From the NCBI RefSeq assembly GCF_051278035.1, contig NZ_JBNMNU010000016.1, positions 1 to 37,395 on the forward strand: DNA of 37,395 nucleotides. The letters are read 5' to 3'. This document shows, one piece after another, positions 1-7,162 of the stretch (positions are counted from its first letter, which is position 1; each line of letters starts with the position of its first letter). The notes below the pieces were generated by a model. That model did not search any database and was not told the origin of the DNA. It saw only the letters and a program-made list of their open reading frames with translations. The DNA comes from Clostridium_AD sp051278035. Lineage in GTDB: Bacteria > Bacillota > Clostridia > Clostridiales > Clostridiaceae. The position numbers were made by a program, and so were the translations under genes.

Positions 1-64
1 ATGCCTAAGCATTATATTTCATATAACACTTGGCATCTTAATTTTAAAAATTAATTATTTTTAT

Positions 65-277
65 TTAAGCTTTTTCTATTCCTACAACATCATATCCTAC
101 CTCTTCAATAGCTCCCTTTATAGCTTCGTCCGTGATATCTTCGCTTATTTCAGCAGTGGCAAACTTTTTATCAAGATTTACCTCCACGTCTTTTGCACCA
201 ATATCTTTTAATGCTTCGCTAACATGATTTGCACAATGTCCGCAACTCATACCTTCTATAAATAATTTCTTTTTCAT
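65..277 (-). CDS. copZ: CopZ-like copper chaperone (HMA domain)
   Basis: A 70-residue protein made of a single heavy-metal-associated domain with the metal-binding motif GMSCGHC at about residues 9-15. This family binds Cu(I) through the two cysteines and passes it to a CopA ATPase in the cytoplasm. Length and fold match CopZ. The ATG has a GGGAGA Shine-Dalgarno site about 8 nt upstream. It lies downstream of a 23-codon remnant of a copA C-terminus (324-395), so it was probably once the second gene of a copA-copZ operon. It may now be read from the lgt/NusG-like operon upstream. Confidence 0.9.
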   Translation of the reverse strand: MKKKLFIEGMSCGHCANHVSEALKDIGAKDVEVNLDKKFATAEISEDITDEAIKGAIEEVGYDVVGIEKA

Positions 278-300
278 TTTTATTTCTCCCTTCGAATTCT

Positions 301-337
301 ATTTTTCACTCGATTCTTGAATTCTATCTTAATGGCT
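301..337. repeat. Copy 1 of a 37-nt dispersed repeat
   Basis: Positions 301-337 match 6890-6926 at 32 of 37 bases. The last 16 bases (322-337) are identical. Here the repeat spans the 3' end of the copA remnant and the spacer before copZ. Confidence 0.75.
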
Positions 338-395
338 TAAAGCCTTTTAAGCATAATGTGTTTATTAAAACTGAAACGGAATTAAAACTCATTGC
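324..395 (-). pseudogene. Remnant of a second copA C-terminus
   Basis: Read on the minus strand, this stretch encodes AMSFNSVSVLINTLCLKGFK followed by PLR and a TAG stop. It aligns without gaps to the C-terminus of the intact CopA at 7430 (AMSFSSVSVLTNALRLKGFK, then PKA). Identity stops just upstream, near 396, right before the end of lgt at 409. Only the last 23 codons or so survive. Its place directly upstream of copZ on the same strand suggests a copA-copZ operon whose copA was deleted. Confidence 0.85.
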
Positions 396-408
396 AAAAT
401 ATTATAAT

Positions 409-1239
409 TTATCCCTGAACCATATAAAAAGCTATAAGAGAAACAGTTATGAGAATGATTAAACATATAATCTTTAAATACATCGGTATCATAATTTCTT
501 CATAATTTTTAATTTCATAGTTGCCATTTCTTTTTAAATAAGCATATATTATTAAACCACCAATTATAAATACTAAACTTAGCAAATGGGATATTGAGAA
601 CGGTCCCCAAATTACTGGATTTATCCTAAAGAACTCAACAATTCCTCTAATTATTGGAAAACCTATAATATAAATAACAAATAATTCACCTTCATATTTT
701 TGTTTTTCACTTTTTCTCCACAAAATAATAAATAGAATATAATCTAAGATAAACTCATATACCTGTGCAGGATGAAGTATATTCCCACCTATATTAATTC
801 CCCAAGGCATAATATTAGTCATTACTTTTCCAAAGACATCGCAACCAACTCTCCCTATGCCCTGTGCAAGTATTACAGCCATTACAGCAATATCTGCTAA
901 TTTAAAGAATGATACTTTAACCTTAACCGAATAAAAGTACCCTGCGACTAAGGCTACAAATATCCCTCCATGTATAGACAATCCACCTTCAGCAATCTTA
1001 AATATATCCATTGGATGACTAAAATAAAAAGAAGGATTATAAAAAAGTATATAAAATAACCTTGCACCAACTACACCAGCAATCACTCCAATTATTGCTA
1101 AGTTAAACATAATCTCATCTTTAATTCCTCTTTTTTTCGCCTGCCATTCAGCAAATGATACTGCTGAAATTATACTAATTGCAATCATTAGACCAAAAAA
1201 ATACACATGAAAAGGTCCAATACTAAATAATTCTTTCAT
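409..1239 (-). CDS. lgt: Lgt-like prolipoprotein diacylglyceryl transferase
   Basis: A 276-residue protein with about seven membrane segments. Lgt transfers diacylglycerol from phosphatidylglycerol to the lipobox cysteine of prolipoproteins in the membrane. Family motifs seen are GGLSIHGGIF (the catalytic-region His), HPAQVYE, and FFRINP near the C-terminus. The signature usually written GRIGNFINGE reads GRVGCDVFGK here. The Arg is kept, but the Asn and Glu considered important in E. coli Lgt are Cys and Lys. This may be a second, divergent paralogue tied to the copper/envelope genes. A GGGAGA site precedes the ATG. It lies 89 nt downstream of the NusG-like gene and is probably in its operon. 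Confidence 0.85.
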   Translation of the reverse strand: MKELFSIGPFHVYFFGLMIAISIISAVSFAEWQAKKRGIKDEIMFNLAIIGVIAGVVGARLFYILFYNPSFYFSHPMDIFKIAEGGLSIHGGIFVALVAGYFYSVKVKVSFFKLADIAVMAVILAQGIGRVGCDVFGKVMTNIMPWGINIGGNILHPAQVYEFILDYILFIILWRKSEKQKYEGELFVIYIIGFPIIRGIVEFFRINPVIWGPFSISHLLSLVFIIGGLIIYAYLKRNGNYEIKNYEEIMIPMYLKIICLIILITVSLIAFYMVQG

Positions 1240-1328
1240 ATTCTATTCTCCCTTACAACAATAGTTTAATTCGCCTAAAACTACCGATTTTTAATGTTTT
1301 TAGCGTTTTTTACTTGCATTTTTAAATT

Positions 1329-1715
1329 TTAAAAGGTCGCACCATCAATTCCATTATTCACCTCTCCATTAATACTAATTACAAGTTTGTTAGGCAAACA
1401 TACAATTATCTGTCCAGGCTTAGAAATCCAACCCACTTTTACATCCACTTGATTGGGACAATTCGCAGCTTTTACCCTAATACCATTATGTTTAACCGAT
1501 ATGATATTGTAATTGCCTGCATCTGTTTTTATAGTAAACTCGTGAGGCTCTACTACCTTATCTAAATCAATGGTTTTAATTACTTTGCCATCACTCTTAA
1601 TAACTGCGGTGTTTTTTGTCCCCTTTAAGGAAGTCTTATATATTGAAGCTACACCTAAGGATATTAGCACAATAATTAAAAGTATTATTCCAACTATTTT
1701 ATCTCCACTCTTCAT
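1329..1715 (-). CDS. NusG domain II-containing membrane-anchored protein
   Basis: A 128-residue protein with one N-terminal membrane anchor (about residues 8-25) and an outside domain carrying the family pattern CPNQVDVKVGWISKPGQIIV followed by CLPNKLVI. This is the NusG_II (DUF1312-type) fold. It lacks the NGN and KOW parts of the transcription factor NusG and sits outside the membrane. Its two cysteines could form a disulfide or bind metal, which is inference. An AAGGAG site precedes the ATG. It is the first gene of a probable operon with lgt and copZ, read from the promoter at 1808-1850. Molecular role unknown. Confidence 0.8.
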   Translation of the reverse strand: MKSGDKIVGIILLIIVLISLGVASIYKTSLKGTKNTAVIKSDGKVIKTIDLDKVVEPHEFTIKTDAGNYNIISVKHNGIRVKAANCPNQVDVKVGWISKPGQIIVCLPNKLVISINGEVNNGIDGATF

Positions 1716-1807
1716 AAATAAACTCCTTGTTTACTACTTTAAAATTCTCTATAATTAACTTATTTCAAGTAATTATTGAATATATTTTTAGTTTGATATT
1801 AATATTA

Positions 1808-1850
1808 TTTATAAACATAGTTTAGCATTACAATATGAAGATAATATGAA
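1808..1850 (-). promoter_or_regulatory. TTCATA direct-repeat promoter (unit A)
   Basis: On the minus strand TTCATA occurs twice, 11 nt apart (plus-strand tatgaa at 1845-1850 and 1834-1839). The second copy is followed after exactly 20 nt by TATAAA (1808-1813). This layout recurs upstream of six other units in the window and is the clearest tandem copy. Confidence 0.6.
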
Positions 1851-1876
1851 TATTGGGATGACCACTAATTTGCTTT

Positions 1877-3676
1877 TCACTTCGCCACAGTATTGTTAGT
1901 ATTTGTATCACTCCCATTATCCGGAGTTATATTAAGTAGTGTAAATAACTCTGAAAACAGCTTATGTGCTGCCGGAACTGCCGTCTGAGAAGCATAATAT
2001 TTTTTTGAGTTAGGCTCATCAATAGTAACTATTAATGTTATTTTCGGATTATTGGCAGGAGCCATTCCTACAAAGGATGATATATATTTACCTGAATCAT
2101 AACCTCCTTTGATAGTATTAACCTTATTTGCAGTTCCCGTCTTTCCGGCTATATGATACCCCTCCATATATGTTTGCGTTGCAGTTCCTTCCTTAACCAC
2201 CATTTCCAAATACGTTCTTAATTGAGCTGTTTTTTCTTTGCTCATTATAATCTTTTCACTAAGAGTTTCAAACCGTTTATCTACAATTCTTTTATCATCT
2301 ACCATATGAGATATTTCCTTCATGACATGTGGTCTTATCCATTTACCTCCATTAGCCACTGCATTAAAGGCTGCGATATACTGAATCTGCGTCACTGCAA
2401 CCCCTTGTCCAAATGACATGGTAGCAAGATCAATAGGTTTAAAAGTTTTTAAATCCTTCATTAACCCGGCACTTTCACCAGGCAAGTCTATATCTGTTTT
2501 CTGACCAAATCCAGCCTCTTTTGCAAATTTATAAAGATTATCCTTACCAATCTTCTGTCCAAGTTGAATAAATCCAACATTATCGGAATTTTTAATTATA
2601 TCAGACAAAGTCTGAACCCCATTATCTTCTTTATTATCATTATACAATATCCTATTTCCAACCTTGATGCTTCCATCACTTATAAAACGGTCATTGTCGG
2701 TTACTACATTATTTTTAAGTGCCGCAGCTGCTGTTATAACCTTAAAAATTGATCCTGGCTCAAACACACTGCTGATAGCCCTATTCTTCCAGCTTTCTTG
2801 AGTTTCTTCATCTGTTTTACCTTCTATATAAGGCTTGTCCATATTATAGCCGGGTACATTCGCCATTGCCAAAATCTCACCATTGCTTGGATCCATAATT
2901 GTTATGCTTACCGATTTAGCATTATTCTCAGCTAATGTTTCTTTAGCCACTCTTTCAGCTAACTCTTGAATCGGCCCATCTATAGTTAATTTTAAATCCT
3001 TTCCATCTATAGGCTGAACCGTCACGGCTTCAGTGTAAGGCAATTCATTACTAGCGCTATCCATTTCAACCATTTTCACCCCAGGAACACCTTTTAATTC
3101 ATTATTATAACTTAGTTCTACCCCATTAACTCCATTTCCATCTAAATTGGTATGTCCAATAACAGAGGATAAAAACCTGTTATTAGGATACAACCTATCT
3201 ACATCACTTGAAATGATTATCCCATTATATTTCAAGGCTTTAACAGCATCTACAACATTCTCCTCCACTCCTCTTTCAAGGGATATAAACTGAAGTGGAT
3301 TACCCTCTCTATCTTGAATGTCTAATATTTTTTTTATTTCCTTATTTTCAACATTGAGTATCTTGGACAATTTACTAGCAGCTTGTCCTTCAGATATTTT
3401 TTCATCTATTAAATACTTCTTTAGTACATTTAAATCAGCATCTACCCTATAAACATTTATGCTTTGTGCCAGCTCTAAACCACTTCTGTCCAAAACTGAT
3501 CCTCTCCTCGGAGCTATTTTTATAGTTTTTGTCCCTTGTTCTAATGCCAACGATTTATAATTAGAACCATTAATAATCATTATATAAGTGAGTCTACTCA
3601 CAAGTGCAGTAAATAATAAAGAAAGTACTATACCTATAACAAGAATCCTTTTGATTTTAACCTTTTTTGTTTTCAA
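1877..3676 (-). CDS. Penicillin-binding protein 2 / SpoVD-like transpeptidase
   Basis: A class B penicillin-binding protein that cross-links peptidoglycan. It has a short cytoplasmic basic N-terminus, one membrane anchor, a PBP dimerisation domain (about residues 55-230) and a transpeptidase domain. The catalytic motifs are PGSIFKV (SxxK, near residue 312), SDN (near 367) and AGKTGTAN (near 515). It ends soon after the catalytic domain, so the C-terminal PASTA domain of B. subtilis SpoVD is missing. The reading frame can open at a TTG at 3688, but AGG there abuts the codon. The TTG at 3676 has GGTGG 5 nt upstream and begins the basic LKTKKVKIKR stretch, so I prefer it. Whether it serves sporulation or vegetative growth cannot be told. 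Confidence 0.88.
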   Translation of the reverse strand: MKTKKVKIKRILVIGIVLSLLFTALVSRLTYIMIINGSNYKSLALEQGTKTIKIAPRRGSVLDRSGLELAQSINVYRVDADLNVLKKYLIDEKISEGQAASKLSKILNVENKEIKKILDIQDREGNPLQFISLERGVEENVVDAVKALKYNGIIISSDVDRLYPNNRFLSSVIGHTNLDGNGVNGVELSYNNELKGVPGVKMVEMDSASNELPYTEAVTVQPIDGKDLKLTIDGPIQELAERVAKETLAENNAKSVSITIMDPSNGEILAMANVPGYNMDKPYIEGKTDEETQESWKNRAISSVFEPGSIFKVITAAAALKNNVVTDNDRFISDGSIKVGNRILYNDNKEDNGVQTLSDIIKNSDNVGFIQLGQKIGKDNLYKFAKEAGFGQKTDIDLPGESAGLMKDLKTFKPIDLATMSFGQGVAVTQIQYIAAFNAVANGGKWIRPHVMKEISHMVDDKRIVDKRFETLSEKIIMSKEKTAQLRTYLEMVVKEGTATQTYMEGYHIAGKTGTANKVNTIKGGYDSGKYISSFVGMAPANNPKITLIVTIDEPNSKKYYASQTAVPAAHKLFSELFTLLNITPDNGSDTNTNNTVAK

Positions 3677-3744
3677 AATGCCCACCAACCTGTTCTAAAT
3701 TTTAAATTAATATGTATCTCTTCTTTTTATTTTCCTTATAATGC

Positions 3745-3776
3745 ATTATACAAAATATTTATAAATATTTTATGTA
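3745..3776 (-). promoter_or_regulatory. Weak candidate promoter of the PBP gene
   Basis: On the minus strand TACATA (3771-3776) is followed after 20 nt by TATAAT (3745-3750). This is the same geometry as the TTCATA promoters but with a poorer half-site, so it is an uncertain eighth member. Confidence 0.35.
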
Positions 3777-4080
3777 GAAGTACGCTATTATTACAAAAAT
3801 ACAAAAATATATTATAATACTTTAGGTGTTTTTAGCAGTTTAAAATGTAGTAAAAGTATTCCTTATTGTCGTAGTTTTTATCACCTCCACTCAAATTCTC
3901 TTTCGTCATCGCATTTTGTTATACTTAATTTAGAAGATTATTTCACATAAAAATTTTATATAATCTAAGAGTATTATACCATGATACGTTGTAAAATAAT
4001 TTTGCACCCAGTTTCACCTGCAAATACGCTGCACAAAAATGCTGCGGATGTTCCAAATTATATTATTAAATATAAAATAT
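3777..4080. other. Gene-free stretch with a GC-richer island
   Basis: No convincing gene is visible. At about 3985-4057 the base composition rises sharply above the flanks. All three minus-strand frames stay open for only 15-40 codons. Near 3889 there is a strong minus-strand GGAGGTGAT sequence with no start codon at normal spacing, so at best a tiny ORF. The island could be a small RNA or a dispersed repeat. Confidence 0.35.
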
Positions 4081-4118
4081 AAACCCACATTGCTGATTTC
4101 AGTAAGCAATGTGGGTTT
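4081..4118 (-). terminator. Hairpin terminator after the 4139 gene
   Basis: A 14-bp stem (4081-4094 with 4105-4118) encloses a 10-nt loop. On the minus strand it is followed by an AT-rich, T-biased tract. It lies 20 nt beyond the stop of the membrane protein gene at 4139. Confidence 0.7.
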
Positions 4119-4138
4119 ATATAATTTGTGCTTCAAAG

Positions 4139-4681
4139 TCACATTAAAATAAATGATATTGTTATAGTAAGAATAGTTAAAGCAATAGTAATCAATCTTA
4201 CTTTTTTCATATTGAAAAAAAATATTCTATTAAATATCCCACTTTCTTTATATAAATGATGTATCTGGATGATACCCAACATTGTTTGTATGGCTATTAG
4301 ATTTGAGAAAACACCTATTAGAATAAAAGATATTTGATATCTAACTAAAAATGCTGAAGCAACAGATAAGCCTATGATAGGCAATATATCTACGAGATGG
4401 TGGGAACAACATGCAATCATAGAAAGAATAGATACACCCCCTGATGCCGCCATTTCTGATGCTTCCCCTTTTATTTTCATGGTTTTGCTATATTTAATAT
4501 AGTAATAGAGTCCAACTTGTACTCCGAAACCTAATGATAAGATCAAAATCCAATACCATATTTGAAAAAACTGTTCTATGGCGTGATCTAATGAATTAGC
4601 AAAGGTGAGGATAACAACATAAATCAAAAATAATGCAGTTCCGCCAAATATGCCAAAAAGTATTGGACGATTCTTTTTCAT
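4139..4681 (-). CDS. Five-helix membrane protein with CCSHH motif, unknown function
   Basis: A 180-residue hydrophobic protein with about five membrane helices. The third contains MIACCSHHLVDILPIIGLS near residues 88-106. Adjacent cysteines and histidines inside a helix suggest metal binding or redox work, but I know of no assigned function for this type. It is 31 nt downstream of the exported protein gene at 4713, is almost certainly co-transcribed, and is followed by a terminator. Placement among copper genes suggests a role in metal or thiol handling at the membrane, which is inference. Confidence 0.75.
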   Translation of the reverse strand: MKKNRPILFGIFGGTALFLIYVVILTFANSLDHAIEQFFQIWYWILILSLGFGVQVGLYYYIKYSKTMKIKGEASEMAASGGVSILSMIACCSHHLVDILPIIGLSVASAFLVRYQISFILIGVFSNLIAIQTMLGIIQIHHLYKESGIFNRIFFFNMKKVRLITIALTILTITISFILM

Positions 4682-4712
4682 AGTTTCCTCCTCGCATTAA
4701 TAGTTTCAATTT

Positions 4713-5261
4713 TTATATCTTTATAGTATCTAAAGCATCCTTATTCCATCTGAAACTTCTATTTACTACATTGTCTAGCTTCTGAATGTTTAACTCTATA
4801 AATTTAGTTTTAGCATCGATAGTAGGTTTACCATCTACTTGTTTAGGAACCTTATAAATTCCTGAATAATGATGTCCTACACCTTCAGTTTTTTCCCATA
4901 ATATTTCCTTGTCAAGCTTAATCCCTTCACTTGTTTTAAAGCTTACATTTTTAGAAAATTCAAATGCATCTAAATCCACCGAATGTGTATTAAGTTCAAC
5001 CTTTATAGTAATATATTGTTGATCATTTTCTGAGGCTTTTTCTAAAACAGCATCTACCTGCACGCTACCTTCACCATTAAATCTTGATAACCCATCTGTA
5101 AGTTGCCCTTCATTTATTGATTTTTTTCCATTATTAACTTCCTTGTTACCAGATGATTCAGTTACTGCTAGATTTTTGTTATATATTGTTGTAATTACTA
5201 AACTTCCTATTATCAATATTGCTAATAAGATAATTAAATATGCTATTTTCCTACTTTTCAT
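4713..5261 (-). CDS. Membrane-anchored extracytoplasmic protein, unknown function
   Basis: A 182-residue protein with an N-terminal membrane anchor (about residues 7-26) and an outside beta-rich domain. Notable segments are VELNTHSVDLDAFEF and GVGHHYSGIYKVP, with three His that could bind metal. There is no lipobox and no cysteine in the outside domain. It is the first gene of a two-gene operon with the CCSHH membrane protein, read from the direct-repeat promoter at 5329-5371. I recall similar THSVDL...GGHH domains in uncharacterised bacterial proteins, but this is memory, not a search result. Confidence 0.7.
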   Translation of the reverse strand: MKSRKIAYLIILLAILIIGSLVITTIYNKNLAVTESSGNKEVNNGKKSINEGQLTDGLSRFNGEGSVQVDAVLEKASENDQQYITIKVELNTHSVDLDAFEFSKNVSFKTSEGIKLDKEILWEKTEGVGHHYSGIYKVPKQVDGKPTIDAKTKFIELNIQKLDNVVNRSFRWNKDALDTIKI

Positions 5262-5328
5262 CTAATCCACCCCTCTGTAAATTTTTTTTAAATTGATATT
5301 ATGCTAATAGTTAGAAATCTATTTTTAT

Positions 5329-5371
5329 AGCATATAATAAGTTTACCTATAAGTCATGAAGAAATTATGGA
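5329..5371 (-). promoter_or_regulatory. TTCATA direct-repeat promoter (unit B)
   Basis: On the minus strand TCCATA (5366-5371) and TTCATG (5355-5360) lie 11 nt apart. TTCATG is followed after 20 nt by TATGCT (5329-5334). It drives the 5261-4139 operon and lies back to back with the plus-strand copy at 5451. Confidence 0.55.
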
Positions 5372-5450
5372 GATATCCTTGAACTTAAAATAAAGTGATC
5401 AATTTTCATTAAGAGTTACTTTTTAACCGATAGCTTTTATATTTCTTTTC

Positions 5451-5482
5451 TTCATATATTAAACATATAAATTTGGTATTAT
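5451..5482 (+). promoter_or_regulatory. TTCATA promoter on the plus strand (unit G)
   Basis: TTCATA at 5451-5456 is followed after exactly 20 nt by TATTAT at 5477-5482. AACATA lies 11 nt after the first half-site. Transcription would start near 5489, at the Shine-Dalgarno site, giving a very short leader. Confidence 0.55.
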
Positions 5483-5503
5483 AATAACAAGGAGGCATAT
5501 AAA

Positions 5504-5743
5504 ATGAAATATTATACAGTCAACTTTAAACAATATAATATGTTATGTGATAAATGTTTAATTAACGTAATTAAGTGTCTAAGTAACCCTAATGGAATAG
5601 ATGGCTTAGATATAAGTTTAGAATCCAAAAAAATAAAAATTATATATAGGGATAAGACAATTTCTAAAAAAATGATACAAGATAAGGTTAACGAAACAAT
5701 CCTTACCGGTAAAGTCAAAAATATATATGATTTCAGCTTATAA
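5504..5743 (+). CDS. Small HMA-like protein with CxxC
   Basis: A 79-residue protein resembling a heavy-metal-associated domain. It has a CDKC pair at residues 14-17 after a first beta strand, then an alternating helix/strand pattern that fits the fold. The usual GMTCxxC lead is replaced by YNMLCDKC, so the call is weaker than for CopZ. It has an AAGGAGG site (5489-5495) 8 nt before the ATG and its own promoter. It is the only plus-strand gene of the copper region and ends before the terminator at 5834. It is likely a cytoplasmic metal-binding protein. Confidence 0.75.
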   Translation: MKYYTVNFKQYNMLCDKCLINVIKCLSNPNGIDGLDISLESKKIKIIYRDKTISKKMIQDKVNETILTGKVKNIYDFSL

Positions 5744-5833
5744 TATTGATAAAAAGCAGGCCAATTCAAAAGTCATGTTAAAAGAGAGAATTGCCGATTA
5801 CTCTTTTGACACGACTAATTTTTTTATGATTTA

Positions 5834-5877
5834 AAAATAAAGCTCAAGACATAGTTCATAGTCTTGGGCTTTATTTT
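5834..5877 (+). terminator. Strong bidirectional terminator
   Basis: A 17-bp stem with one G-T wobble (5834-5850 with 5861-5877) encloses a 10-nt loop. T-rich ends on both strands let it stop the 5504 gene and also minus-strand transcripts. Confidence 0.8.
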
Positions 5878-5885
5878 AAAAGTTG

Positions 5886-5926
<41 letters not shown>

Positions 5927-6076
5927 GGGGTCTTTCCAACATAAGTCTGAATCACACCAGTAGCAATTTTATAACCTCTCGTAAAGCTAAATACTTTTAC
6001 GAATACATTTTATAGCTTTTTTCAATCCTACGTAAAGTTAAATTTTAATTTCTAGAATTTTTTTAAGATTTACCTT

Positions 6077-6301
6077 TTAAAAGTATTTTTTTTTACTCTT
6101 ATATTCGTCCTCATTTATTTCTCCACGAGCAAATCTTTCACTTAAGATATTCAAAGAATCATCTGTAGTTTCTATATATTTAGCATTGTTTTGTTCTTGC
6201 CTAGATCCTATATATACAATAATCCCAATTAAAATTATAGGAATAATCATCATTCCAAACCAACCTCCCATCATATTATATCCATACCCATATCCCATCA
6301 T
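6077..6301 (-). CDS. SHOCT-domain small membrane protein
   Basis: A 74-residue protein with a Met/Gly/Tyr-rich N-terminus, one membrane helix (about residues 16-33) and a C-terminal SHOCT motif, LNILSERFARGEINEDEYKS. Such proteins are common in metal and envelope stress clusters; the domain is thought to aid oligomer formation. The frame ends KKKYF just after an A9 run (6086-6094 on the plus strand as T). One extra A would give KKKILLKGKS, which fits the usual SHOCT ending better. It is probably co-transcribed with the Met-rich gene upstream (55-nt gap). Confidence 0.75.
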   Translation of the reverse strand: MMGYGYGYNMMGGWFGMMIIPIILIGIIVYIGSRQEQNNAKYIETTDDSLNILSERFARGEINEDEYKSKKKYF

Positions 6302-6356
6302 ATAAAATTATCCTCCCATTATCTTTATATTATTATTTTAATTAAATGATAAAACA

Positions 6357-6800
6357 TTATCTCCCCATCATATTTCCATGAAGCTCTACCATATCTTCTC
6401 TGCCAATGGATTCCATCATATTAGCCATAGATTCATATCCATTCTCTCCCATTATATCAATCATTTTTTTATAGTCATCATCACTTATGTTATTCATAAT
6501 ATCGTTCATAGAATCAAAATCTCTGTTTTCAATTACTTTTGCTTCATCACTGAACCCGTTATCATTCATTATTTTTACCATATCGTTATAGCTTCCATTT
6601 GATTGTGTCCCATCCTTTTGATCACCCATCATCGAATCCGTGTAATTATTTGATGATTTATCGTCATTATTTTGCGAACTAATTATTGGTGTTTTGGAAT
6701 TGTCGAAAGTTGTATCATTCTTAACAGTTGCATATGCAACTGAAACGCCTCCTACTGTTAGTATACCTGCTATTACTAAAACCATAAATTTATTTTTCAT
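6357..6800 (-). CDS. Exported Met-rich protein, putative metal binding
   Basis: A 147-residue protein with a signal sequence or anchor (about residues 5-25), an Asn/Ser/Asp-rich linker, and a C-terminal half with repeated related segments (IMNDNGFSDEAK, IMGENGYESMANMM). It ends MVELHGNMMGR. Many Met residues with His fit extracellular Cu(I)/Ag(I) binding, but no copper site is proven. The ATG has an AGGAG site. It is the first gene of a probable operon with the SHOCT gene, read from the promoter at 6839-6870. Confidence 0.7.
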   Translation of the reverse strand: MKNKFMVLVIAGILTVGGVSVAYATVKNDTTFDNSKTPIISSQNNDDKSSNNYTDSMMGDQKDGTQSNGSYNDMVKIMNDNGFSDEAKVIENRDFDSMNDIMNNISDDDYKKMIDIMGENGYESMANMMESIGREDMVELHGNMMGR

Positions 6801-6838
6801 TTAATATCACTCCTCTAATTGTTTTTCTCTATACATTT

Positions 6839-6870
6839 ATTCTACTACTCAATTGTGGAGTAATTATGAA
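6839..6870 (-). promoter_or_regulatory. TTCATA promoter (unit C)
   Basis: On the minus strand TTCATA (6865-6870) is followed after 20 nt by TAGAAT (6839-6844). A TCCACA-like second half-site follows 11 nt after the first. Confidence 0.55.
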
Positions 6871-6889
6871 GCTAATACTTTTTAATTTT

Positions 6890-6926
6890 ATTTTTTCCTC
6901 GAGCCTTAAATTCTATCTTAATGGCT
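6890..6926. repeat. Copy 2 of the 37-nt dispersed repeat
   Basis: Matches 301-337 at 32 of 37 bases. The last 16 bases (6911-6926) are identical to 322-337. Here it abuts the end of the methyltransferase remnant, so it marks a recombination scar. Confidence 0.75.
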
Positions 6927-7118
6927 AAAAGGTGAAATATTAAAGTCATGCTGCAACGCTTCAACTACACCTATAAGATTTGCTGCATGATCACCAATGC
7001 TAGGACCACATCGAATTCTATCATAGGGCTTACCTTTTGATATTGCTTCCGTTCTTTCTTTTGGAGTCATTTCATCTTTAAAATTATGCCTCTCAATATT
7101 TTTAAATTGGCCAAGAAC
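6918..7118 (-). pseudogene. N-terminal remnant of a UroD/MtaA-family methyltransferase
   Basis: The minus-strand frame reads DEMTPKERTEAISKGKPYDR, then IRCGPSIGDHAANLIG, and ends FSH-stop. It starts inside an open stretch with no stop up to about 7118. The MTPKER...GKPYDRI...P opening is typical of corrinoid methyltransferases of the uroporphyrinogen decarboxylase superfamily. These are usually about 330-380 residues; only some 50 after the Met remain. The break lies at the 37-nt repeat. It cannot be functional as an enzyme. Confidence 0.75.
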
Positions 7119-7149
7119 AAAAAAAAGCTAAGGTGCAACCTTAGCTTTT
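7115..7149 (-). terminator. Terminator after the 7163 gene
   Basis: An 11-bp perfect stem (7123-7133 with 7139-7149) with a 5-nt loop, followed on the minus strand by a run of T. It is a classic intrinsic terminator. Confidence 0.9.
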
Positions 7150-7162
7150 AACATTGTAATTT

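Noticed and set aside
1..36. Imperfect inverted repeat with ATGCC and GGCAT ends as terminator of copZ
   Set aside because: The stem is short with a bulge and there is no clear T run; the left edge of the window also cuts the context.
1329..1715. NusG transcription factor
   Set aside because: Only domain II is present, after a membrane anchor, so it acts outside the cytoplasm.
5480..5485. TATAAT as the -10 of the 5504 gene
   Set aside because: It gives a start inside the Shine-Dalgarno site. The overlapping TATTAT at 5477 fits the shared 20-nt spacing better.
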